DNA of 64,000 nt from Gamarada debralockiae (Eukaryota; Ascomycota; Leotiomycetes; Helotiales; Hyphodiscaceae), in NCBI GenBank assembly GCA_002803225.1, contig NXFV01000154.1, positions 1 to 64,000 of the forward strand, written 5' to 3'. Shown piece after piece: positions 1-10,079 of this stretch (position 1 is the first letter of the stretch; every line of letters begins with the position of its first letter). Made by a program: the position numbers and the translations under genes. The notes under the pieces are model-generated. The model searched no databases. It worked only from the letters and a program-made list of their open reading frames with translations, and had not been told where the DNA came from.

Positions 1-93
1 GTTTGTCGTGAATCAATCCAGAAGTATTTTCAAAAATTCCGTGTGTTCCGTCTGAATGGATCAAAAATTCGATTGACAAAAATAACTTTATGC

Positions 94-1752
94 TCAGAAC
101 ATAGGCTCCAACGCTCCCTTTCCACTGATTCCGACATTCCCCATTTCCCTCACGATACTCTTCCTTCCCCTCGTCTCAGTGGCCTCAACCCAGTTCCCAT
201 GAATCTGAGCCTTGATATGAAAAGGCAACTCCACAATTGCAACAGGTTTCTCAAACTCCCTCGTATCAATAACAACTAAGTCACAACGACTCTTAGCCCT
301 CCTCTCAACCATTGCAATCACCCATCCATCTCCCTCCGGCCCATTCTTCGACCTCGGGATGAAGATGGGCTCCTGAACCAACGAATCATCCCCCGCATAG
401 AAATACCTCGTCTTGCCTGTCTTATTGCTATGCATAGCAAGTGCATTCAAGCCGTGGAAGATATTCTTACTCCCGTCGCTCTTCTGCGGTAGGAAGACAT
501 CTAAGAATAACCACTCATATTCCTTTGTCATGAATCGCTCATCAATTCGAGGAAACTCACACGGTAAATCCAATTTCACGACGGGATCAGAAATTGAGCT
601 GCCACTTGCCCTGCTAAGATCGAGCTCCCAGCGCACGAAATCCGCTTTTGTTTCTGGGCTGGGCATGCGTCCATCATCCGGCGGGAAGAACGGGAAGGCA
701 TTGTCATGCACTCGAGAAGACTCAAGATAGATCTTACCGTCGGCTTCCCAAGCGCCAGCAGTGTGGATCGGCATGCAGTTTTTCCACTCATAGTGGCGAT
801 ACTCGCCTTGTTTCCACCCCGGTGGCAGCGGTGTGTTTACCCTTCTCGGAACGACGATGAAGGTCGCTTTCAAGTTGTAGTCCCAAGCCCAGTGCTGACG
901 TCCTTCTTTCATGCGTGCGACGTTTGCCTCGAAAGGCCAACAGACCAACACAATCCAGTTGGGAGTTATAGCACAGTCGTGGATAAAGGCGCACCAAGGG
1001 GACTTGATCCAGAGTTCGTCGGTTTTCTTCCCGTGCTTGTCAAGCGTGTATGTGACTACATCCAGCGTCGCAAGGCCTTTGGCTTCATAGCCAAATACCA
1101 CGAGTTCATTGGTGAACGGGTCAACTTTGGGGTGTGCGGTAAAGGTCTTGCTCTGGATCTGGGGCCCAAAGGGATCGTATTCCAGAGTCTCGAGCGTGTC
1201 TGGGTCGACGGCATAAGGCAGCGCAACCTCTTTGAGCGCAAGCAATTTCTCCGCCCACAGAACGAGATTGGTATTGGCCGTTGAATCGACAGCCGCGCGA
1301 ACACATGGATGATGCGTGAATGGATTGCGATAGAGGCCAAATAGCGCTTTGTTGGCTTTTCGCTCAAGTTTGTAGCGTTCCGTTTCGATGTACCGCATTT
1401 TCATGTCCACGCGGCCGTTGTAAAAACGGAAGGCGGATATGTTACCGTCGCCATCAATTGGGACGTTGTTTGGGTCTGGAGGAACGAAGGGGTCACACAT
1501 TACACGGTAGAATGTGCCGTAGATTTCGGGTGGGATTGAGCCTAGCACGACGAGGTCTCCAATTTCGCCTTCTAGACGACAGGGAAGACTTGAGCCTGCG
1601 AGGTCCAGGGCGACTGGCCATTTGGAGGTCAGACCATGATGGGCGATGTTATGGTCGCTGTCGGATCCTGCAGCTGCGGCTTCGGAGGGTAGTGGAACAT
1701 CGGGAGCAAGAAGTGTTTCGAAGCCGTTGGTTGTTGTGTCTTTGATGGCCAT
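94..1752 (-). CDS. Carotenoid oxygenase (carotenoid/stilbene cleavage dioxygenase family)
   Basis: A single uninterrupted reading frame of 552 codons encodes a non-haem Fe(II) dioxygenase of the RPE65 / lignostilbene-dioxygenase / carotenoid-cleavage family. The four iron-ligand histidines expected of the family are visible at residues 207 (TAHPKVDPF), 258 (IHDCAIT), 330 (IHTAGAWE) and 518 (IHGNW), each in its usual sequence context, and the length matches fungal members. The start at 1752 is preferred over an upstream ATG at 1806 because it has a strong context (ACATGGCC) and the 18 extra residues look unrelated to the family. No signal peptide or membrane segment is seen, so the enzyme is probably cytosolic. 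Whether the substrate is a carotenoid, an apocarotenal or a stilbene cannot be read from sequence. The gene is followed upstream, in tandem, by a zinc-finger regulator on the same strand. Confidence 0.93.
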   Translation of the reverse strand: MAIKDTTTNGFETLLAPDVPLPSEAAAAGSDSDHNIAHHGLTSKWPVALDLAGSSLPCRLEGEIGDLVVLGSIPPEIYGTFYRVMCDPFVPPDPNNVPIDGDGNISAFRFYNGRVDMKMRYIETERYKLERKANKALFGLYRNPFTHHPCVRAAVDSTANTNLVLWAEKLLALKEVALPYAVDPDTLETLEYDPFGPQIQSKTFTAHPKVDPFTNELVVFGYEAKGLATLDVVTYTLDKHGKKTDELWIKSPWCAFIHDCAITPNWIVLVCWPFEANVARMKEGRQHWAWDYNLKATFIVVPRRVNTPLPPGWKQGEYRHYEWKNCMPIHTAGAWEADGKIYLESSRVHDNAFPFFPPDDGRMPSPETKADFVRWELDLSRASGSSISDPVVKLDLPCEFPRIDERFMTKEYEWLFLDVFLPQKSDGSKNIFHGLNALAMHSNKTGKTRYFYAGDDSLVQEPIFIPRSKNGPEGDGWVIAMVERRAKSRCDLVVIDTREFEKPVAIVELPFHIKAQIHGNWVEATETRGRKSIVREMGNVGISGKGALEPMF

Positions 1753-2467
1753 GTTAAGAGGGCGATCTTTCGGAAATCGGAGTGGAAATACGAAGATGAG
1801 GGACAAAGGTTGTAAACTTCTATTGAGAATTCACAGGGGAGAGCTTTATGTAAAGTATTCTCACTCTGCGACTCCTCCATCCGTATCTCCTCTCGATACA
1901 TGTTTCGGCCCGGCTCTTTTCAGAGCGACGAAAAGGGTCCACCATTATAACAGATTCACCTGATTAAACCCTACCTCGAAGAGGCATGAGTCGTGCACTC
2001 AAAAAACTCCAAGCAAATAAGACACGCAAATGATTAATGCGGATCGTGAGATGTATGATAGGAGCGGAGTGAACCCACAAGTGGGGATGAACCCACTTGG
2101 TGGCATTGCCCCACAACATAATTCCGTGTGATCCCCCATAGTCGGGGTAAACCCACATCAGCTTTTAATCGTCTTCCGTGTTGATATCTCGTCCAATTGA
2201 AGCGACAATGAAAGCTTTGCAACACTAATTTGATTCTCGGGGAGGATAGAGTTTGAACGGAACGATTTGGTATTGTCTTCCGGTATTCCCTTCGTTCATC
2301 GAGTCCATTCGAGCGATCGGGTTCAGAGTATCCTTAGTACTGATTTGACTTTCCTCGACGGCCAAAGTTTTACCTCTTGGTCATGGTGGTCAGTTAGGCT
2401 CAAAAACCTCAGATAGCAACGCTGAAGTCCTTTTACTCCCTCGCTGGAAACTGAGAAGTGTCTTGTA
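1753..2467. other. Intergenic region upstream of the dioxygenase, with repeated TRAACCCAC motifs
   Basis: No gene is seen here. Between 2069 and 2156 there are three copies of a 10-bp direct motif: GTGAACCCAC at 2069, ATGAACCCAC at 2087 and GTAAACCCAC at 2147. They are interleaved with GTGGGG/CCCCAC (CreA/Mig1-like SYGGGG) words and a CGGGGTAAA at 2143-2151. The cluster lies 320-400 bp upstream of the dioxygenase start and is a plausible promoter element block. Confidence 0.45.
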
Positions 2468-4565
2468 CTACGAGATGCTCACGCCTTGAAATCGCTCAAG
2501 AAGACTGTTGATTCCAGCCATGGAATCTGAATCCACCCTCTCCAAAGTCTCATTACCGATATTTGGACCTGTCCCGGTCTTCAGGAAGATCTTTGTCAAA
2601 TGCCAGAATTCGAGAGCGTTCTTCATGAATCCAGTCTTTTTCAGCTGCTGAGGATCGATTCGTTCTAGGTGTTGCTCCCAGATCACTTTCCAACGGGAAA
2701 GTGCGCGATCAATATGGTCCAGATTGAGGGGTCCAAGATGATTTGCCTTCATCGTAAAGATGATAGAGTTGAGTGCTTGTCTAATGTCAGCCAGAATTCC
2801 AATTTGGGAGCACGGATAAGCCATTACCATTGATGATGGTGAAGAGGTTGAGGGTTGTGAGGTTTGCAAGGTACTTGTTGTGGTCTACCTCAAAATCGTC
2901 CGCCAGAAGTAGCTGTATACAAGTAGAAAGGGACGGTGAATTTTCGAGCCCGAGTAGCTGGTCGTGGCAAGCAAAAGCATCCGACGCGGCAAAGCCCTCT
3001 TCGCAAGACGGCTGATCGCCTGTCATTTCAGTGATCATAAAACGGGGTGGGTAACGATAGAAGATTGTATATTGGCAGTCGACGAGGAAGATGTAGCACA
3101 TGAGCCTAGAGGACAGTCAGTTTCTGGTTCCCAAATGCAGAAGGAATGTTAACGTGCCTAACTCTGGCTTCGGCTTCGGAATATCCATTCCAATTGAATG
3201 ACTCAGATTGAAAATATTCCCTGTTAGGAAGCTGATTCCTCGTCGATGTTAGACCAAGCAGGCGTGCAGCAGATACAATCTCACAATATCGCTTTGTCCG
3301 CATTCGCCTTCTTGACAAGATTCCATTCTGCCAGTTTTGTAGAACGGCAATCAGTAACGTTGCCTGGAGAGCTTCTATGGTTTTGCTTTCTGGTGTACCA
3401 GACTCAGAAATTTCCTTTAGAAAGATATCTCTGAAATCCTCATGCTCGAAGGCAAATTCTTCACCGAGATCGAAGTACTCTCGCGCCATCCCAGCAGTGT
3501 CTCGTGGTGACGAGTACGTTGCGCCGATCAAAAATACTGCGAGCAAGAGTGGCAAGGAAACGGATTCCAGATTGAAAGAAGGCTGATGAAGGATGGGGCA
3601 ATTAGGGTGCCAGTTGTCGAAATACAATCGCGTGAATTCCAACAAATTATCCACGGTGAAGAGCATTCCTACGAGTTCGGGTCTATATTCTGGAACGTGT
3701 CCTCGATTCCGTCTCAAGAGTGATTGGTGTGCAACAGTAAGTTGAGCGGCAAGTTCTGCCAGTCTATTTCGTAGCTCGCTTTGGAGAGTTGCTGGTGGAT
3801 CGAGATGTTGGCTTTCAGAAAGTCCATCCCACAAATACTCGTATGCGATGGGAGACGCTGGGGAACGCATCAAACCATCAAGGTCACCGAGAAAAAGCTG
3901 CGACGTGCCAGTCGGAGCAGAAATTGTTGGGGTTGGAACTGTACTTGAATTCGTAGTGCCAAAGAAGTCCAGGAGTGTGTCCGTGCTAGGTTTTGTGTAG
4001 TTCAGTAGAAATTCAACCCGGATTCTTGGAAATTTTGACTCGTCACCGCTTGAAACATCGCTGGGGGATTGGTCAAGCTTTGCCCTAGAATGATCATCTG
4101 GTATGGAGTTACGGTTCTCTGAGCGGCCGTAGCTGCAAATAGAGCCATTGATCAAGCAGCTTTCGCAAGGACGTTCTTTATCGCACGCTCGTTTCGCACG
4201 CGCACATGAATCGCAGGCTTGTCTCGTTTTCCCACGTTGCTTCGGCTCTGGTATTGACCTGTTGCCTCTCCAAGTACATGACTTTGAATGTCGACGAGCG
4301 GCGTCCCTAGCAAAAGGTCAGAAAGTTGATCGTTGGAGGTAGGTGAGGAACTATACGCTCTGAAAAACTGCCGACTGCAAAAACAACAGCCGAAAATCCG
4401 TTGTCCGGAATCTGGCTTGAAGCTTAGTAATGAAAGAAGTCTAAGGGCCTTGAACATACGAATTGCTTCATGGCGTCGTAGATGGCTGTTGCTCGAGTAT
4501 TTCAATTGGCATGTTTGACATTGGTAGTTTCTGGAAGACGTCTTGTGCTTTGATGCTGTTTCCAT
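2468..4565 (-). CDS. Transcription factor with C2H2 + C2HC + Zn2Cys6 fingers and fungal_trans domain
   Basis: Proposed exons, minus strand: 4565-4460, 4411-4357, 4306-3158, 3105-2828 and 2775-2468, giving 631 residues in one frame. Removing the first intron restores a classical C2H2 finger (CQTC ... HLRRHEAIH, linker SGQRIF). Removing the second restores a C-x2-C-x12-H-x3-C finger (CCFC ... DAARRHSKSC). A complete Zn2Cys6 cluster follows (ACDSCARAKRACDKERPCES, then CLINGSICSYG). A fungal-specific transcription factor domain follows, with its typical EARVRL ... FLVDCQYTIFYR signature, ending in a helical C-terminus. The third intron (3106-3157) uses a GC donor (AG|GCACGT), and the fourth is 2776-2827. 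This tandem C2H2/Zn2Cys6 layout is a known fungal class of nuclear regulators. Targets are unknown; the adjacent dioxygenase is a candidate. Start chosen at the Met just before the first finger. Confidence 0.85.
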
Positions 4566-5525
4566 TCTTGAGATCGTCTCTTGGATATGAACCTCAATCA
4601 GAACAGCAGTAGGTTGATTGTTGATTGAAAGGATGAATATTGACAAGTTTTATGAAAGAAGGGTAATGATATATCTGTAATTGAAGTGTCGGGAAGCTTC
4701 ATGATTCTGCCTCGCCCTAAAGTGCGGGGTAAAAATCACCCCGCATTATTCTGGAACATCTGCAAAGTTCAAGCAAGCCTTTACTGACTTTTCATCCTTC
4801 CAATTTTATGATCATTAATTGGACTACCTAGTTGAGTTCAGAGATTTATACTTTAGCTTGGGAAAATATTTTTGATTGATTTAAGCAATTCAAGAGACTT
4901 GTACCAGAGGTTTCTTTCAGGCCTACATAGAACCTCGGCAGCGTTATCGGCAGGTCTGATTGGTATGAATTTACAAAGAAATGTTTGCCCAGATAGTTAG
5001 TTGGCTGGCAATTCCATGCCCTCAAAATTGCCAAGGTTTATTGTCCTCCAATTCCATGTCGGTAAAGATTAAAGTCTGGCTCATTCATATGACAGGTTGG
5101 TAGGAACTTCATTTTAGGGACCGATTGATGTACTATGAGCTATCGCTACCCACACCAGGTTTTCAAAGCCTGCCATAATGAAAAACCGGACGAAGAGAAA
5201 GGTAATTCTCGATACCAAGAAAGTTCTCTCCACTTTATCCATCAAAATGTAGCATCAAGAAAGCCTATCAAAGCCACCCCCACGCTGGAAGGCTATCTTC
5301 TTGCACGTTACTCATTCGAGAGTTGGCTGGGAAAGGTGTCGACGACTGGGACAAAGAACGGTCAGTAATAATAGCTTTAGTCTTGTCCATTTCTGTTCTC
5401 GACGTGCCTTCGCGAAACTAATCCATCAAATCAAGGGAATGATTCGGACTGGGCTGGCGATCCAGATTATCACAAGCCACATAAACAACAGTTCCTGAGA
5501 ATGAGTGTCATGTTCAACTCCGCAA
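4566..5525. other. Intergenic, no gene seen
   Basis: This stretch holds the putative promoter of the zinc-finger regulator. Only short, compositionally unremarkable reading frames occur (for example a 77-codon frame at 5135-5368 with no recognisable domain). Nothing else is supported. Confidence 0.5.
4723..4745. promoter_or_regulatory. Perfect inverted repeat TGCGGGGT-N7-ACCCCGCA upstream of the zinc-finger regulator
   Basis: Two perfect 8-bp arms are separated by 7 bp, about 160 bp upstream of the regulator's start codon. The arms contain CGG/CCG half-sites (CGG-N13-CCG) typical of Zn2Cys6 dimers, and GCGGGG, a C2H2 SYGGGG-type word. The left arm runs into CGGGGTAAA, which is also found in the dioxygenase promoter at 2143. 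An operator, perhaps autoregulatory, is an inference. Confidence 0.4.
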
Positions 5526-7287
5526 TTACTGGCCTGGGACATCGTCGTATTCGGTGGGATAGTCCAGGTCCTCGGAATATCCGTCACAATCCTCGCTCTG
5601 GAAAGGTTTCATAACAGCGAAAGAATCTGCTGAGTCCGCATCTTCGTCACGGTTCGCAGCCGCGTCTTCAGCAACTGGACCGATACCTGTGAGAATATCG
5701 GAGTCAGAAATGGCTCAAGAGAGCTGGAGGACCAGAGCTAAGCGGGTTCCATGGGTTTCAAACTCTAGAGATGCCCTTAATGGCCACGAAGGCGGTAGTA
5801 GGAGCTATGATCCGACTCTAATTAGGGAAGAAGTTGCTCCAAGGATTACTTACCATCACTATCAGATGTGCCAACTGCTCCAATACCAACTCCATTGACA
5901 TCGGGCTAAACTTCCTCACTGCTAGTCTGGCATGCTCGATCCTCGAAAGCAGGACGAGCTCCGGATACAACACTTCATGCTTGTAGTGATATTTCCCGAT
6001 CATCAAGGACCATCCTTTGGATACAGACTGTCATCTCTTTCAGTCCGAAATCTAGCTCCTTACGAAAGTTTGCTGCTCACTTAATGGCCACTTGCTGCTC
6101 TCGCATCAACAGAACGACACGCTCGGCCATTACCTCGTCTTTTAGATTCTGCTCTGGGGTCTTAAGGGCTAGCTTCTCCTTCTTGACAGCTTCCTCTCGA
6201 CTTTTCATCTCTTGCCCTTATTTCTTCAAAGATGCCTCAAGCTGAGCTTTCTGAAATTTCAGCATATCATTCTGGTCTTGAAGGTTCCACGTAACGGCCG
6301 TCGCAGTTTTGAGTTTGAATAAACCCTCATCTCTGTCCTTCTCCACTTCATCAAGACGGCTCTCGAGTGAACGAGCCTTTTGTTCCCAATCGATAGCGGT
6401 GACCTCGGCGGGTAGAAGAGTTGGCGATAAGTGAGGGGGTAGAGCACGAGGTGGACCAAACTTTCCGGCGTGCATCGTGGCATTATTGCCGAAGCTTTGG
6501 CATGTTTGGATTTCGGTGAGTGATCGCACGGCGAGTGATCGCACGGCGAGTGATCGCACGGCGAGTGATGGCGTGGCGAGTGATCGGAAGCGAGGGATGG
6601 TACTTTCATTCGTATCCTCAACGGGGGCGGGAGCTGCTTGACTCTGCTCAACAATGTGTTGGGTCTGCTGGATTGGGCGAATCGTCGGAATAACGCCGTC
6701 CAAAGGGACCCCAATGAAATCACCTCGTAAATCAGAAACGACGACCAAGGCAATTTTACCAGAACCTCCAAACCAAGTTCGGATCCAACAATTTAACTTA
6801 CTTGTAGCAAACTGGTCCTTTTGCACCCATAGTATGCGCCTTGTTGCCTGCAGCTGGGTGGCTCCAGACGAAGGTATCCTCCACCGAAGCAGTTCCTCCC
6901 GGTACTTTCCAAACATGAGTAGAGCAAAATCCGTGCTTATTCAATGTAACCGGTCCCTCTAATTTGATGGACTGTAGAATGACTGGTCAATAAATGTTCA
7001 CTTTAGAATAGGAATTTCCAAAGCACTTTGCTTTTGGAGAACGTACTGCATATCCATCGCCACTGGCTTCCAACTGGCCGGCAAGGGCTGCCCGAGGACA
7101 ACCGAGAAGAACTTTGTGCCATTCATCGTCATAGTAAAAAATGTTATCAAGAGCTCGTTGTGTTGGCTTGGGGGCATGAATCTGCCGATTTGACAGAGCG
7201 TTGGCGTAGAGCAAGTTCGCGATCAGACGCATTGCCAAATGGGTTCTGGTTCGAAGTGGTGGTGTGTCCAGGGGCGGTGTGTAACAT
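5526..7287 (-). pseudogene. Coiled-coil WxxGG-family gene, copy A (degenerate)
   Basis: First of five copies of an unrecognised family in this window. Reading down the minus strand: an N-terminus beginning at ATG 7287 (frame shifts by one near 7230); a block ending LLGCPRAALAGQLEASGDGY; a likely intron (GTACGT donor) ahead of the motif THVWKVPGGTASVEDTFVW near 6878-6916; a low-complexity SLAVR repeat (6515-6589); and a charged helical segment (EQKARSLESRLDEVEKDRDE). An in-frame TAA at 6218-6220 interrupts the coiled coil, which then continues as QEMKSREEAVKKEKLAL to a GTGAGC donor. Further in-frame stops lie in the next exon. A final acidic exon, entered through a GTAAGT/ACAG intron, ends ...SEDLDYPTEYDDVPGQ at 5526. 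The defects suggest a decayed gene. The function is unknown. Confidence 0.55.
6515..6589. repeat. 15-bp coding minisatellite (5 copies)
   Basis: Five tandem copies of a 15-bp unit, consensus GGCGAGTGATCGCAC. The middle ones are near-identical and the outer two diverge. On the minus strand the unit encodes the pentapeptide SLAVR inside copy A of the coiled-coil family. Because the unit is a multiple of three, copy-number change keeps the frame. Confidence 0.9.
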
Positions 7288-7923
7288 TTTAAATTGTTGG
7301 GAGGAGTTAGAAATTGAAAGTTTAAAAGGTTGTGAAGAAGTTCGTAGAAGAAAAAGTGAGGAGGGTTCTACTGTTGAAGCACGCGAGTAGAAAGAGTGAA
7401 TGCGAATGAAAGCGACACCAGAAGCGTTCCAAGTCCAATTCACTAATAATATGCAGAATACCAAATGTCTTTCGATCACTGGTTTCCACCTTGAAAGCCC
7501 CAGGGACATGCACGTTGTCACTCAGACATTAAAGACCTTACATCTTGAGAGCTTGATGCTCGTCATATCAAAGAGTAAGAAAGAACCGTTTATGATGACA
7601 ACACGAGATTTGAGTTTGAGGATTTCTAGGTATTGTGAGTTCCACTTGCCTATAATCAAGTATCCCGAAGAAGCTGACTGATTCGGAAAGCCGTCCGAAA
7701 TACAAAGAAAATTCTGTGCATCCAATTAGCCCCCCACTGCTCCATCCAGAGTTCTCCTAGAATTCCCATAATCCGCCCATCCATAATCAACCATATAGTA
7801 TCGAAGACGTCCCGCTTGTACTCTCATTCAGAAACAGCCATCACACGAGCTAATATCTCTTTCCCTCAATCGTACATGGCGACCTCTTATTTGGCTTAAT
7901 CATTCTTTAGGCATGTTGCAAGC
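7288..7923. other. Intergenic between coiled-coil copies A and B
   Basis: Short overlapping frames of up to 124 codons occur on both strands, but none has a recognisable domain, splice structure or start context. This is probably the promoter of copy A and the 3' flank of copy B. Confidence 0.4.
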
Positions 7924-10079
7924 TCACTCTCGTGCAGCGAAAACGACTTCACGACTTGCAAATGCACGCTCCTTCTCATCTAAAGCGACCTCGCGTCTGG
8001 CCTGTTCCTTTTGAATATCCTCGTTTCAATTGAGGGCTTGGTAAACGGTATTCGCGTTGGTGTGCTCCCGACGGGTTATCTCCTCCTTGTCGGCGTGGGT
8101 AGGCTCGAGGGCAGTGCATCGTAGTTCTCGGTAGTTGATAAGGATCCCTGCAGCTTTAAGGCTTGCCTCGCTCTCAGCAACTTGGAGCTGCTAAAAAAGT
8201 GAGTTACCAATTGCTTGTTGCGATTGGACGATTGGGAGTAGAGAGTATTTTAAACTTACCTCGAGGGAAGTAATACTTCTTGAGAGCGGTTAACTCCGCC
8301 TCACGAAGCTTGAACGCATCCTGATCGGCCTCAAGAGTTGCTTTGCGTCGAGCGATTGTAATCTTAAGGTCAGTGACGCTTTGTTCGTGATCGGTGATGG
8401 CAGCTTCAGCTTTTTCGATGCTTGCTTCACGTTCAGCAGTTCGAAGCTGTAGAAGGATACCACGTTAGCAAGCAATCAGTAAAATTGGGCGATTCAGAGC
8501 ATGTAGTCTTTGAACTTACCTAACGGGAATCTATAAGTCTTTCAAGAGTGAGCAACTTCGCCGCATGATCCTCGAGGGCATCCTGGCCAGCGTGAAAGGC
8601 CGATTCTCGTTGAGTCATTGTAATTATGAGGTCAGCAAGTCTCTGTTCGCGATCCCTGAGAACATTTTCGTTGGTTGCGAGGTTGTTTTGTGTCAGTAAC
8701 TGCAGCCTATATAAGAATTGCAAGTAAGCAATTGATCAATATGCTTGGAAGGTTTTCAGCTCCTTCAACTTACCTCGCGGGTAGCAGCGTCTCTCTCAAT
8801 AGCGACACAGTCGGCCTCACGATATCATCTTCGGCAGCTTTCAATCTCTGATTCGCGTTCAGTGATTGAACCTTCCCATTAGCCAAAGCCTCCTCACGAC
8901 CATCGATAAACTCCTGGATGATTTCAATTTACGATTCGCGTTCTGTGACCGAGAGCTCACGAGCGGATATATCTTCCTCTGCAGCTTGGGTCGTGGACTC
9001 GCATTCGGAGATCCGGTGCTCACCAAAATTTGCATCTTTCTCGCGACCCTCGATATCTCCTTCTGCGTTTTGGATATTGGATTCGCGTTCAGCAACTGAG
9101 AGCTCACGAGAAGTCATATGTTCCTCCCGACCCTACATAGCATGCGCGGCGGCTTCATCGTTGACTCGCAATCCATTTTTCACGAGAAGCGGTATCTTTC
9201 TCGCGACCCTCGACGGCATCTCTGCAGCTTGAATGTTTGATTCGCGTTCAGTCATGGATTCCTCACGAGACGCTACATCTTTCTCGCGATTCTTGATGGC
9301 ACCCTCTGCGGCTTGGATCATTGACTCTTCTGGTTCAGCCACTGAGTCTTTACGGAAAACCACACGTTTTTCACGGCCATCGATGACTTCCTTCGCAGTG
9401 TGGATTTCTGATTCACATTCAATGATCGACTCCTCACGAGATTCCAAGTCATTCTCAGGCGCAAAAATGCCTTCAGCTTCTCCGTGGCTTCCTCAATAAG
9501 CTGGAACTTCTTTGGAGGAGAGCCCCCGGTGGAAACAGTGGTAAGGTCACCTTCCTCGTTTGCAAAGATGATGCAAGTTATTTTCTCAAGCTCACTAGGT
9601 AGATATCCTACGCCACGTAACTTGATTATGCGATGGTAGATTGGGCGTCTGTCATTACTCTTGGGAGCCCATTGCGACTACCGAGCCCGTTGGGCATCCC
9701 CAGAGAAAGCAGCCTTCGACCAAGACAGATCCGCCTGGAATGTCCCGTGTATGTTCAAAGAGAGACATCGATCGGTCAGCTTGAGGTCATCTTGGCCGAG
9801 AAATACGTAGTCGTTACCGGTGGAAACGGGGGTGATACCGAAGCGATATTCGAGGGATGGGCGAAAAGAGACGAGGAGGATACAGTTGTGGTCGGAGCAG
9901 AGTCCGTTCAACAACTCTAGAACCTTGCTGTACTCAATAGAGTTCTCAGTTGCGGCTGGCTTGGAACCCGAAGTCAAAATTTCGTTGATCACTGCTTCGA
10001 GAGCAAGGCCATGATGGTTGCCGAGATATCTGACAGGGTGATTTCGCAACCTTTCTGGTGGACTACCGAGATGCTGCAT
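7924..10079 (-). pseudogene. Coiled-coil WxxGG-family gene, copy B (long coiled coil, degenerate)
   Basis: The best preserved N-terminus of the family starts at ATG 10079 (MQHLGSPPERL ... NHHGLALEAVINEIL ... CILLVSFRPSLEYRFG). It runs 134 codons to an in-frame TAG at 9678-9680, continues in frame to about 9460 (QLIEEATEKLKAF), then shifts by one base at a T-run into a long coiled coil. The coil has repeats of the type SREESxxERESxIQAAExxxxGREKD (about 27 residues), with further shifts near 9230 and 9120 and a TAA at 8929-8931. Three well-formed introns (8707-8773, 8447-8519, 8191-8259; all GTAAGT donors) separate helical exons such as LREAELTALKKYYFPRG. A TGA at 8026-8028 interrupts the last exon, which ends at 7924. 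The intact splice sites suggest recent decay. The role is unknown; scaffold or filament-like proteins have similar composition, but that is no evidence of function. Confidence 0.6.
8860..9460 (-). repeat. Tandem coiled-coil repeat, about 81 bp / 27 residues per unit
   Basis: On the minus strand the motifs [E]-R-E-S-x-I-Q-x-A-E and G-R-E-K-D recur about every 27 residues across the segment, in changing frames because of indels. The DNA repeats too (for example TCGCGAGAAAGAT and GAACGCGAATC words recur). This is a degenerate internal duplication array within copy B. Confidence 0.7.

Noticed and set aside
6515..6589. Possible CRISPR-like array
   Set aside because: The repeats are contiguous 15-mers without spacers, and the DNA is eukaryotic. 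It is a coding minisatellite.
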